The notes below the pieces were generated by a model. That model did not search any database. It was given only the letters and a program-made list of their open reading frames with translations, and had not been told where the DNA came from. This document shows, piece by piece, positions 21,958 to 30,091 of a stretch of DNA of 35,647 nucleotides. Location of the stretch: contig CAZKVJ010000027.1 of NCBI GenBank assembly GCA_964556225.1, positions 1 through 35,647 of the forward strand, read 5' to 3'. The position numbers were made by a program, and so were the translations under genes. Each line of letters opens with the position of its first letter. The stretch's first letter is position 1. The DNA comes from CAZKVJ01 sp964556225 (GTDB lineage Bacteria; Actinomycetota; Acidimicrobiia; Acidimicrobiales; Ilumatobacteraceae).

Positions 21958-24900
21958 ATGTGCGGGATCATCGCGGTCGTCGCCCGTCCCGGGTCGAGGC
22001 CGGTTCCGACCGCGGCCGAGCTGGTGAGCGGGCTCGAGACGGCGCTGGCGGCGCGCCCCGACCTCCGCGTCGTGGCCGACCACGTCGCCGCCGTCGACCG
22101 GGCGCTTCGCGGCGAGCCGGGTGTGCTGGCGCTGGCCGCGTCGGCCGATCTCGCGGCTGCCCTGGTGGCTCGTCTCGACCAGCTCGATGCGTTCGCGGCC
22201 GATGTCGAGCGGGCTCTGGAGCTCGACGACGGCCACCTCCGCCACGAGGACCTCGAGGCCACCAGCGCTCAGCTCATCCGCCTGCGCGACGCGCTGTGGA
22301 GCATGCGCCAGGACCGCCTCCGCACGGCCCGTGAGGTCGAGGCACTGGCGGGACGCGAAGCCGGCCGGGCGGCGCTCGCCGGCTACCTGTCGATCCAGCA
22401 GGCGCTGAGCGCGCTCGACCGCCTCGAGGTGCGTGGTCGCGACTCGGCCGGCCTGCACCTGTTCGTCTGGGGCCACGGCCTCTCACCCGACGACCCGGCC
22501 GTCGCCTCGCAGATGGCCGCTCGTGGCGTCGACCCGCTGTTCCAGAGCGGCTCGGTCCGCTTCGTCGACGGGGTGCTGAGCTTCGTCTACAAGGCGGCGG
22601 CCGAGATCGGCGAGCTGGGTGACAACACGCGGGTCCTGCGGGCCGGGGTCGCCGGTGACACACTCCTGCGGACCGCGCTGCGCGACCCCCACGCCCGGGT
22701 CGCTGTCCTCGGTCACACCCGCTGGGCGAGCGTGGGGATCATCAGCGAGCCGAACGCCCACCCGCTGAACAGCGAGGAGGACGCCAGCGCGGGCGTCGCC
22801 GGACCGTACGTGGTGGCCGCACTCAACGGTGACGTCGACAACCACGCCGACCTCATCGCCGACCACGAGCTGTGCCTGCCGACCGCCGTCACCACCGACG
22901 CCAAGGTCATCCCCACGCTGGTCGCCCGCCAGGCCGCCCACACCGGTGGTGACCTCGTCGAGGCCTTCCGCCGCAGCGTCGCCAGCTTCGAAGGCTCCGT
23001 GGCCATCGGCGCCGCCGCCGCCGAGACACCCGGTCGGGTGATGCTGGCCCTGCGCGGCAGTGGGCAGGCGCTGTACGTGGGCTTGGCCGAGGACCGCTTC
23101 ATCGCGGCGAGTGAGCCGTACGGCCTCGTCGAGGAGACCGAGCGCTACGTCCGCATGGACGGTGAGACGCCGGCCGATCCCGACCGGCCCTCCAGCCGGG
23201 GCCAGGTGCTCGTGCTCGACGCCGAGGGGGCCGGCACGCTGGCCGGCATCCGGCGGCTGGCCTACGACGGCACGGAGCTCCCGCTCGCCGACGCTGACGT
23301 GGTCACCGCCGAGGTCACCACCCGCGACATCGACCGTGGGGACTTCCCGCACTTCCTCCTGAAGGAGATCAGCGAGGCGCCCGAGAGCCTGCGCAAGACC
23401 CTCCGAGGCCGCATCGCCGGCGATGGCCTGCTGCGCGCCGACGTCGGCGAGCGAGCGCTGCCTCCCTCGGTTGCCGAGGGGCTGGCAGCGGGACGCTTCC
23501 GGCGGCTCCTGGTGATCGGCCAGGGCACCGCCGCCGTCGCCGGGCGGAGCATGGCGGCCGTGCTCGCCGAGCTGGTCGACGGGGCGCTCGACGTCGACGC
23601 CATCACGGCCACGGAGCTCAGCGGGTTCGGGCTGCGCCTCGACATGAGCGACACGCTCGTCGTGGCCGTCAGCCAGAGCGGCACCACCACCGACACGAAC
23701 CGCACCGTCGACCTGGTCCGCTCACGCGGGGCAGCGGTGCTGGCCATCGTGAACCGCCGCAGCAGCGACCTCACCGACAAGTCCGACGGGGTGCTCTACA
23801 CCAGTGACGGCCGTGACGTGGAGATGAGCGTGGCGTCCACCAAGGCGTTCTACGCCCAGGTGGCCGCCGGGGTCCTCCTCGCCTGCGCGATCTGCGACGC
23901 TGCCGGCATCGGCCGCCCGGAGCGCCGCCACGACCTGCTGGCGTCGCTGCGCGAGCTGCCCGAGGCGATGCGCACCGTGCTCGCCCGCCGGCCGCTGATC
24001 GCCGAGGCCGCCCACCGCTTCGCCCCACCCCGGCGGTACTGGGCGGTGGTGGGCAACGGCCCGAACGTGGTCGCCGCCCAGGAGGTGCGGATCAAGCTCA
24101 GCGAGCTCTGCTACAAGTCCATCGCCTGCGACGTCACCGAGGACAAGAAGCACATCGACCTGTCGTCGGAGCCGATGATCCTGGTGTGTGCCGCCGGGCT
24201 CGTCGGCAGCAACGCCGACGACGTGGCGAAGGAGGTCGCGATCTACCGGGCCCACAAGGCGGCACCGGTGGTGGTGGCCACGGAGGGCGAGGACCGCTTC
24301 GGCGCCGCAGCGTTCGTGATCCCGGTGCCGGCGGTCGACCCGGCGGTCGCGTTCGTGCTGTCGGCGATGGCCGGCCACCTGTTCGGGTACGAGGCAGCGC
24401 TGGCGATCGACGCGCTGGCCCGGCCGCTGCGCGAGGCCCGTGAGGTGGTCGAGCGCGCCGTCGCCGACGGCGGCAGCGGAGAAGACGTCCTGCGCCACGT
24501 GCGCGAGGGGGTGCGCCCCGTGGCCGAGCGCTTCCTCGACGTGCTGCGCACCGGCGCCTACGACGGTCATCTCGAGGCATCGACGGCGGTGCGCCTCGTC
24601 GGCGTGCTCGACGATGCGCTGGCCGACCGCCCGCTCGAGGCGTACCAGGCCGGCAGCGGCAAGGTCGGCACGCCGGCGACGCTGATCGACGACCTCACCG
24701 CCGCCGTGACCCGGGCCATCGAGGAGCTGACCCGCCCGATCGACGCCATCAAGCATCAGGCGAAGACGGTGACGGTCGGGATCAGCCGCAGCGACGAGGG
24801 TGTCCTCGATCGCCGTCTGGTGCAGGAGGTGCTCGCCGCTGGTGCGCCTCGTGACCGGCTGACCTACCGCACGCTCCGGGTGCTCGCCGACCTCGACCCG

Positions 24901-25362
24901 GCCATCGAGGCGGTCGTCGGCTACACCCGCTACCGGGTCGACGGCGACCCCGACTCGCACGACGCCACCGTCACCGTGGTCGACCGCGGTGGGATCTCGC
25001 TGCACCTGCCCTCGCGGGTCGAGACCAACAGCCGGCTGCTGGGCACGAAGCGCCGGGTGGCGGCCGAGCGCGAGGTCCTGGTGAGCCGGGGTCGCAGCGA
25101 CGGCCGGACGGTGGTGATCGTGCCGGAGGTGAAGGGCAGCCTGGCCACCGGCATCACGCTGCTGCACGTGCGGTTCCACGACCGCCTTCCGGCGGCGACG
25201 ATGCGCAGCGTGCTGCAAGGCTACGACCGCCGCTACGACCGCCTCGTCGACTGGGTCACCGAGACCGAGGGCATCTTCCGCGACGACCGCCTCGGCGAGC
25301 TGTCGGTGGCCGACTTGCTGATCGAGCCGATCTCCGACGCCGCCGACCACTGGCGGAGCTGA
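21958..25362 (+). CDS. glmS: Giant GlmS-like glutamine-fructose-6-phosphate aminotransferase
   Basis: The protein has 1134 residues; ordinary GlmS has about 610. The glutaminase part has Cys2 (MCGIIAVV), RGRDSAG (159-165), HTRWA (253-257), NAHP (266-269), Asn290-Gly291 and Asp314 in TTDAKVI. About 130 extra, helical-looking residues lie between the nucleophile strand and RGRDSAG. The isomerase part begins near 463 (HFLLKEISEAPESLRKTLRGR) with SIS motifs SQSGTTTDT (572-580) and SVASTKAF (624-631). In the second SIS domain Glu716 and His732 align with E. coli Glu488 and His504, but the surrounding ELKHGP-type loop is replaced. AKTVTV (935-940) resembles the usual C-terminal AKSVTVE, after about 110 inserted residues. 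Residues 946-1134 match no domain I know. The glmM neighbour supports GlcN-6-P synthesis, though another aminosugar product is possible. Confidence 0.82.
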   Translation: MCGIIAVVARPGSRPVPTAAELVSGLETALAARPDLRVVADHVAAVDRALRGEPGVLALAASADLAAALVARLDQLDAFAADVERALELDDGHLRHEDLEATSAQLIRLRDALWSMRQDRLRTAREVEALAGREAGRAALAGYLSIQQALSALDRLEVRGRDSAGLHLFVWGHGLSPDDPAVASQMAARGVDPLFQSGSVRFVDGVLSFVYKAAAEIGELGDNTRVLRAGVAGDTLLRTALRDPHARVAVLGHTRWASVGIISEPNAHPLNSEEDASAGVAGPYVVAALNGDVDNHADLIADHELCLPTAVTTDAKVIPTLVARQAAHTGGDLVEAFRRSVASFEGSVAIGAAAAETPGRVMLALRGSGQALYVGLAEDRFIAASEPYGLVEETERYVRMDGETPADPDRPSSRGQVLVLDAEGAGTLAGIRRLAYDGTELPLADADVVTAEVTTRDIDRGDFPHFLLKEISEAPESLRKTLRGRIAGDGLLRADVGERALPPSVAEGLAAGRFRRLLVIGQGTAAVAGRSMAAVLAELVDGALDVDAITATELSGFGLRLDMSDTLVVAVSQSGTTTDTNRTVDLVRSRGAAVLAIVNRRSSDLTDKSDGVLYTSDGRDVEMSVASTKAFYAQVAAGVLLACAICDAAGIGRPERRHDLLASLRELPEAMRTVLARRPLIAEAAHRFAPPRRYWAVVGNGPNVVAAQEVRIKLSELCYKSIACDVTEDKKHIDLSSEPMILVCAAGLVGSNADDVAKEVAIYRAHKAAPVVVATEGEDRFGAAAFVIPVPAVDPAVAFVLSAMAGHLFGYEAALAIDALARPLREAREVVERAVADGGSGEDVLRHVREGVRPVAERFLDVLRTGAYDGHLEASTAVRLVGVLDDALADRPLEAYQAGSGKVGTPATLIDDLTAAVTRAIEELTRPIDAIKHQAKTVTVGISRSDEGVLDRRLVQEVLAAGAPRDRLTYRTLRVLADLDPAIEAVVGYTRYRVDGDPDSHDATVTVVDRGGISLHLPSRVETNSRLLGTKRRVAAEREVLVSRGRSDGRTVVIVPEVKGSLATGITLLHVRFHDRLPAATMRSVLQGYDRRYDRLVDWVTETEGIFRDDRLGELSVADLLIEPISDAADHWRS

Positions 25363-25378
25363 GGCCCGGCGGACCGGC

Positions 25379-25762
25379 GTGTCCGGACCCGGACCGGCGA
25401 TCGGCGTGGGCATCGACGCCGTCGACGTCGAGCGCTTCCGCCGCTCGCTCGAGCGCACGCCGACGATGCGCGAGCGCCTCTTCACGCCGGTGGAGCTGGC
25501 CTACGTGCGCCCGAAGGTGGACCCGGTGCCCTCCCTCGCCGCTCGCTTCGCGGCGCGTGAGGCGGTGATGAAGGCGATGGGCGTGGGCCTCGGCGCGTTC
25601 GGGTTCCACGAGGTCTGGGTCGAGCGGGCGGCGTCGGGCGCGCCCGCGCTCGTGGTCACCGGCGCTGCCGCAGCACTGGCAGCCGAGCGTGGCATCACCG
25701 CCTGGCACCTGTCGCTCACCCACACCGCGCACACCGCGATCGCGGTCGTCGTCGCCAGCTGA
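25379..25762 (+). CDS. acpS: Holo-[acyl-carrier-protein] synthase
   Basis: The protein has 127 residues. It has the two family signatures: GVGIDAVDVERF (about 9-20), with the metal-binding Asp, and ARFAAREAVMKAMG (about 55-68), with the Glu and Lys of the active site. AcpS transfers 4'-phosphopantetheine from CoA to acyl carrier protein, switching on fatty acid synthesis. The GTG start lies 16 nt after the GlmS-like stop without a strong Shine-Dalgarno. The link acpS-nnr-alr is common in bacteria. Confidence 0.93.
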   Translation: MSGPGPAIGVGIDAVDVERFRRSLERTPTMRERLFTPVELAYVRPKVDPVPSLAARFAAREAVMKAMGVGLGAFGFHEVWVERAASGAPALVVTGAAAALAAERGITAWHLSLTHTAHTAIAVVVAS

Positions 25763-25789
25763 CGGCCTCCCGCGCACCCTTGGCGGTCG

Positions 25790-25795
25790 TACGCT
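25790..25795 (+). promoter_or_regulatory. -10 box before nnr, probable leaderless start
   Basis: TACGCT ends 6 nt before the GTG at 25802. The spacing is like that of the glmS-like gene and the hydrolase gene at 1705. A nearby TTGGCG (25780-25785) is only 4 nt away and cannot be the -35 box. Confidence 0.45.
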
Positions 25796-25801
25796 GCGAG
25801 G

Positions 25802-27163
25802 GTGCTGCCGATCGTGACGCCGGAGGAGATGGGAGCCATCGATGCCGCCGCGCCGGAGCCGGTCGAGGTGCTCATCGAACGGGCCGGGGCAGCCGTGGCC
25901 CGCACCGCGCTGCGCATGCTCGGTGGCGGCTACGGGCGCCGCGTGATCGTCGTCGCCGGCAAGGGCAACAACGGCAACGACGGCCGGGCTGCGGCCGCCC
26001 GCCTGGCCCGGCGCGGGGTGCAGGTGGTGGTGCTGCCGGCGGACCGGACCCCCGACGTCCTCGCCCCGGCGGACCTGGTGATCGACGCCGCCTACGGCAC
26101 CGGATTCCGCGGCGAGTGGTTCGCCCCGGACCCCGGCGGGGCACCGGTGCTGGCCGTCGACATCCCGAGCGGCGTCGACGGCCTGACCGGTGCTGCCGGG
26201 CGTGGTGTGCGCCCGGCCGATCGCACGGTGACGTTCGCCGCGCTGAAGCCCGGGCTGGTGTTCCCGCCCGGCGCCGTGCTGGCTGGTGCGGTCGAGCTGG
26301 CTGACATCGGCCTCGACGTGTCGTCGGCGCGCGCCCACCTGGTGCAGCAGTCGGACGTGGCGGCGTGGTGCCCGCCCCGTCCGGTCGACGCGCACAAGTG
26401 GTCGGCCGGCCTGCGGGTGGTGGCCGGCAGCCCCGGGATGGTCGGTGCTGCGCACCTGGCGGCCGCGGCGGCCATGCGCACCGGAGCCGGCATCGTGCAC
26501 CTGTCGAGTCCCGGGATCGCTCACGACCCGGTCGCCCCGACCGAGGTGGTGCTGCGGCCCCTGCGGGCGCTCGGGTGGGCGACGGAGGTGCTCGATCAGC
26601 TCGACCGGTTCCGGGCGCTGGTGGTCGGGCCGGGCCTCGGGCGCGACGACCTCACCACGGCCGAGGCCCGCCGCCTGATCTGCGACGCCCCGCTGCCGAC
26701 CGTGGTCGACGGCGATGGGCTGTTCGCGCTGGCCTGGAACCCGGAGGGCGCCGCACCGCTGCTGCGGCGCCGGGCGGCACCCACGGTCATCACCCCTCAC
26801 GACGGCGAGTACGCCACGCTCACCGGGTCGGCCCCTGGCGCCGACCGGCTGCTGGCGGCCCGCCGGCTGGCGGCGGCGACCGGGGCCGTCGTGGTGCTGA
26901 AGGGGCCGGCCACGATCGTGGCCGACCCACGCGGCCGAGCCCTCGTGGTGACGGCCGGTGACGAGCGCCTGGCAACCGCCGGCACCGGCGACGTCCTGAG
27001 CGGGGTGATCGGCGCGCTGCTGGCGCGCGGGGTGCCAGCGCCGAGGGCCGCGGCGGCCGGCGCGTGGATCCATGCCCAGGCGGCGCAGCTCGGCCCTGGC
27101 GCCGGTCTGGTCGCCGGCGACCTGCCGGGCCTCATCCCGCAGGTGCTGGAGCACCTCGGATGA
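25802..27163 (+). CDS. nnr: Bifunctional NAD(P)H-hydrate epimerase and dehydratase
   Basis: The protein has 453 residues in two domains. The N-terminal YjeF_N epimerase (about 1-200) has GKGNNGNDG (53-61) and DIPSGVDG (120-127). The C-terminal ribokinase-like dehydratase has HKWSAGLRVVAGSPGMVGAA (given from about 198), TPHDGEY (331-337) and ATAGTGDVLSG (391-401). Together they repair hydrated NADH and NADPH. The GTG start follows a -10-like box with no Shine-Dalgarno. The stop overlaps alr (ATGA). Confidence 0.95.
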   Translation: MLPIVTPEEMGAIDAAAPEPVEVLIERAGAAVARTALRMLGGGYGRRVIVVAGKGNNGNDGRAAAARLARRGVQVVVLPADRTPDVLAPADLVIDAAYGTGFRGEWFAPDPGGAPVLAVDIPSGVDGLTGAAGRGVRPADRTVTFAALKPGLVFPPGAVLAGAVELADIGLDVSSARAHLVQQSDVAAWCPPRPVDAHKWSAGLRVVAGSPGMVGAAHLAAAAAMRTGAGIVHLSSPGIAHDPVAPTEVVLRPLRALGWATEVLDQLDRFRALVVGPGLGRDDLTTAEARRLICDAPLPTVVDGDGLFALAWNPEGAAPLLRRRAAPTVITPHDGEYATLTGSAPGADRLLAARRLAAATGAVVVLKGPATIVADPRGRALVVTAGDERLATAGTGDVLSGVIGALLARGVPAPRAAAAGAWIHAQAAQLGPGAGLVAGDLPGLIPQVLEHLG

Positions 27164-28308
27164 GCAGCCCGGGGCCCGGGCGGTGGGCCTGGGCCGACGT
27201 CGACCCGAGCGCGATCGTCCACAACGTCGGGGTGCTGCGCCGGGTCGCGGCGCCGGCGGCGGTGTGGGCGGTGGTGAAGGCCGACGGCTACGGCCACGGC
27301 GCGGTGACGGTCGCCCGGGCGGCACGGGCGGGGGGAGCCGCGGGCGTGTGCGTGGCGCTGGTGCAGGAGGGCGTGGCGCTGCGGCGCGCCGGCATCGACG
27401 GGCCGATCCTGGTGCTGAGCGAGCAGCCGCCCGGACAGCTCCACGAGCTGGTCGCCCACGACCTCGTCGCCACCGTGTACTCCACCCCGGGTATCGAGGC
27501 GCTGGCCGCCGCGGTCGGCAGGGCCGGGCGCCGAGCGCACCCGGTGCACCTGAAGGTCGACACCGGCATGCACCGAGTGGGCGCCCATCCCGGTGCGGCC
27601 CGGCAGCTGGCGGCCGAGATCCTGGCCCGACCGGAGCTGCGCCTCGGCGGGGTCTTCACCCACCTCGCCGTGGCCGACGAGCCGCACGACCCTCGGACCG
27701 GCCGGCAGCTGGACCGCTTCGACGCCGTGCTCGACGAGCTGCGCACTGCCGGTATCGACCCCGGACTGGTCCACGCGGCCAACAGCGCCGGCGCGCTCGC
27801 GCACCCCCGCGCCCGCCGCGACCTGGTGCGGGCGGGGATCGCCGTCTACGGCATCGAGCCCGGCCCGGGGGTGCGGGAGCTGTGCACGGATCTGCGCCCG
27901 GCGCTGTCCTGGCGGGCCCGAGTGTCGTTCGTCAAGCGGGTGGCGGCGGGTGAGGGGATCAGCTACGGGCTGCACCACACGTTCGAGCGCGAGACCACCG
28001 TGGCCACGGTCCCCCTGGGCTACGCCGACGGTGTCGCCCGGCGGTGGTCGGCGCTCGGTGGCGAAGTGCTCCTCGGTGGGGTCCGCCGTCCGGTCGTCGG
28101 CGTCGTCACCATGGACCAGCTGATGGTCGACTGCGGCGACGATCCGATCCAGGTCGGCGACGAGGTCGTGCTCATCGGCTCGCAAGGTGACCAGCTCCTG
28201 TGCGCCGAGGACTGGGCCGAGCGCCTCGGCACGATCGGCTACGAGGTGGTCTGCGCCATCTCGGCCCGGATCCCGCGCCATGAGACCGCCGCAACGAGCG
28301 GTCAGTAG
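27160..28308 (+). CDS. alr: Alanine racemase
   Basis: The protein has 382 residues. The PLP lysine is Lys40 in VVKADGYGHG. The second catalytic base is Tyr269 in GEGISYG. HLKVDTGMHRVG (about 130-141) and the MDQLMVD segment near the end complete the fold-type III barrel and C-terminal beta domain. It makes D-alanine for peptidoglycan, which fits glmM and the GlmS-like gene upstream. The ATG overlaps the nnr stop by 4 nt. The TAG stop is inside a -10-like TAGCAT (28306-28311) that could serve tsaE. Confidence 0.97.
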   Translation: MSSPGPGRWAWADVDPSAIVHNVGVLRRVAAPAAVWAVVKADGYGHGAVTVARAARAGGAAGVCVALVQEGVALRRAGIDGPILVLSEQPPGQLHELVAHDLVATVYSTPGIEALAAAVGRAGRRAHPVHLKVDTGMHRVGAHPGAARQLAAEILARPELRLGGVFTHLAVADEPHDPRTGRQLDRFDAVLDELRTAGIDPGLVHAANSAGALAHPRARRDLVRAGIAVYGIEPGPGVRELCTDLRPALSWRARVSFVKRVAAGEGISYGLHHTFERETTVATVPLGYADGVARRWSALGGEVLLGGVRRPVVGVVTMDQLMVDCGDDPIQVGDEVVLIGSQGDQLLCAEDWAERLGTIGYEVVCAISARIPRHETAATSGQ

Positions 28309-28347
28309 CATCGGCACCGGCCCGTCCCATGACGGCGCCCCTCGACG

Positions 28348-28839
28348 ATGCTGCTCCTGAGCCTTCCCTCTCTGGCCGCGACTCGTGCCCTGGCCGCGGC
28401 GCTCGCACCGCTGGCCCGTGCCGGCGACGTCATCGTGCTCTCCGGCGAGATGGGGGCGGGGAAGACCGCGTTCGCCCAGGCCTTCGCGACGGCGCTCGGG
28501 GTGGACGAGCCGGTCACCTCGCCCACGTTCACGCTGGTCAACAGCTATGGCGCCGGGCGCCTGACCCTGTACCACGCCGATCTGTACCGCCTCGAGCGCA
28601 TGGCCGAGGTGACCGATCTGGCGCTCGGCGAGCTGGTCGAGACCGACGGGGTGCTGCTGGTCGAGTGGGGTGACGTCGCCGCCGGCGCGCTCGGGGACCA
28701 CCTCGAGCTCCACCTCGACATGGTGGCCGAAGACGTCGAGGCGCGGATGGCGACGCTGCGCGCCGTGGGCCGGTCGTGGGCGGCGCGCTGGGAGCGGCTC
28801 GAGGCGGCTGCGCACGAGTGGGTGGACCGGCCGTGCTGA
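28348..28839 (+). CDS. tsaE: tRNA t6A biosynthesis ATPase TsaE
   Basis: The protein has 163 residues. The Walker A is GEMGAGKT (33-40). SPTFTLVNSY, LYHADLYRL and LLVEWGDV are the other TsaE signatures. TsaE hydrolyses ATP to reset the TsaB-TsaD complex in N6-threonylcarbamoyladenosine synthesis. It starts at the ATG at 28348, 39 nt after alr. Its last codons overlap tsaB by 7 nt, so the two are coupled. Confidence 0.95.
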   Translation: MLLLSLPSLAATRALAAALAPLARAGDVIVLSGEMGAGKTAFAQAFATALGVDEPVTSPTFTLVNSYGAGRLTLYHADLYRLERMAEVTDLALGELVETDGVLLVEWGDVAAGALGDHLELHLDMVAEDVEARMATLRAVGRSWAARWERLEAAAHEWVDRPC

Positions 28840-29534
28840 TCCTCGGCATCGAGACGGCCACCGAGCAGGTCGGGGTCGCGATCGGCGGCCACGAGGGCGT
28901 GCTCGGGCTGTTCGAGGTCACCCGCGGCCGGCGCCACGCCGAGATCCTGACCCCGGCGATCGAGTTCCTCTGCCGTCAGTCCGACGTGGCCCTCGCCGAC
29001 CTCGGCCTGGTCGCGGTCGACATCGGGCCCGGGCTGTTCACCGGCATGCGGGTGGGGATCGCCGCCGGCAAGGCGCTGGCCCAGGCGCTGCGGGTGCCGA
29101 TGATCGGCATCTCCAGCCTCGACCTGCTGGCGTTCCCGTTCCGTCATCGCGACAAGGTGGTGGCGGCGGTCATCGACGCTCGCCGCGGGCAGCTGTACTA
29201 CGCCTTCTACCGGCCCGCGCCGGGCGGCGTGCAACGGGTGAGCGAACCCCAGGTGGGCGATGTCGACGACTTGGTGGCCGACCTGATCGCCCGCGGGCAG
29301 GACGTGGTGTGCGTGGGCGACGGCGCGCTCCGCTACCGCGACGAGATCCTCGACGGCTACCGCTGTGAGATCGCCGAGCAGTGGCTGGCCCACCCGTCGG
29401 CGGCGCCGCTCGTCACGCTGGCGCACGCCCGGGCGCTGCGCGAAGACTGGGTCAACCCGTGGGAGCTGTCGCCGCTGTACCTGCGCGCACCCGACGCCCA
29501 GATCAACTGGTCCGTCCGCGAGGGCACGTCATGA
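28833..29534 (+). CDS. tsaB: tRNA t6A biosynthesis protein TsaB
   Basis: The protein has 233 residues in the ASKHA fold. It starts MLILGIETATEQVGVAI and has VAVDIGPGLFTGMRVGIAAG split across about 60-79, the TsaB signature. It is an inactive partner of TsaD that scaffolds the t6A complex. The GTG start at 28833 lies within the tsaE coding end. The protein runs cleanly to an ATGA overlap with rimI. Confidence 0.94.
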   Translation: MLILGIETATEQVGVAIGGHEGVLGLFEVTRGRRHAEILTPAIEFLCRQSDVALADLGLVAVDIGPGLFTGMRVGIAAGKALAQALRVPMIGISSLDLLAFPFRHRDKVVAAVIDARRGQLYYAFYRPAPGGVQRVSEPQVGDVDDLVADLIARGQDVVCVGDGALRYRDEILDGYRCEIAEQWLAHPSAAPLVTLAHARALREDWVNPWELSPLYLRAPDAQINWSVREGTS

Positions 29535-30091
29535 GCACGTTGTCGCGACTGCTGCACCGCGACGGGGGCGACGATCCGCAGTCGCTCGTGGTCGAACCGA
29601 TGCGACGCCGGCACCTGCGCGACGTGATGGCCATCGAGCATCAGGTGTACCCCCGCCCGTGGGGCATCAACGTGTTCCGGGGCGAGCTCGACTGGGTGCG
29701 CCACGGCGAGCGCTACTACGTCGTCGCCCGCCGCCTGGGCCGGCTGCAGGGGTACGCGGGAGCGATGTTCACCCTCGACGAGGCCCACGTCACGAACATC
29801 GCCGTCGATCCGGCGGTCCAGCGCGGCGGCGTCGGCACCCGGCTGCTCGCCGACCTGTCGTGGGAGGCCCGCCGGAGGGCGTGCCGGACGATGACGCTCG
29901 AGGTCCGTCACACCAACATCGCCGCCCAGGAGCTGTACCGGCAGTTCGGGTTCGTGCCGGCCGGGGTGCGCCAGCGGTACTACGAGAACACCGACGACGC
30001 CATCATCATGTGGTGTCACGACATCGACCGCCCGGAGTTCGTGGAGCGCCTGGAGCGTCTCGACCCCATGGCGAGACGTGAGCGACCGTGA
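29531..30091 (+). CDS. rimI: GNAT N-acetyltransferase, RimI type
   Basis: The protein has 186 residues. The GNAT core (about 20-165) has VTNIAVDPAVQRGGVGTRLL, where QRGGVG binds acetyl-CoA, then NIAAQELYRQFGFVPAG and YYENTDDAIIMW. RimI acetylates the N-terminus of ribosomal protein S18 and others. An N-terminal stretch of about 20 residues and a C-terminal tail extend beyond the E. coli protein (about 148). Placement between tsaB and tsaD is usual. Overlaps of 4 nt bind it to both neighbours. Confidence 0.93.
   Translation: MSTLSRLLHRDGGDDPQSLVVEPMRRRHLRDVMAIEHQVYPRPWGINVFRGELDWVRHGERYYVVARRLGRLQGYAGAMFTLDEAHVTNIAVDPAVQRGGVGTRLLADLSWEARRRACRTMTLEVRHTNIAAQELYRQFGFVPAGVRQRYYENTDDAIIMWCHDIDRPEFVERLERLDPMARRERP

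Noticed and set aside
25780..25795. TTGGCG and TACGCT before nnr as a -35/-10 pair
   Set aside because: Only 4 nt separate them, so they cannot be used together by sigma factor.
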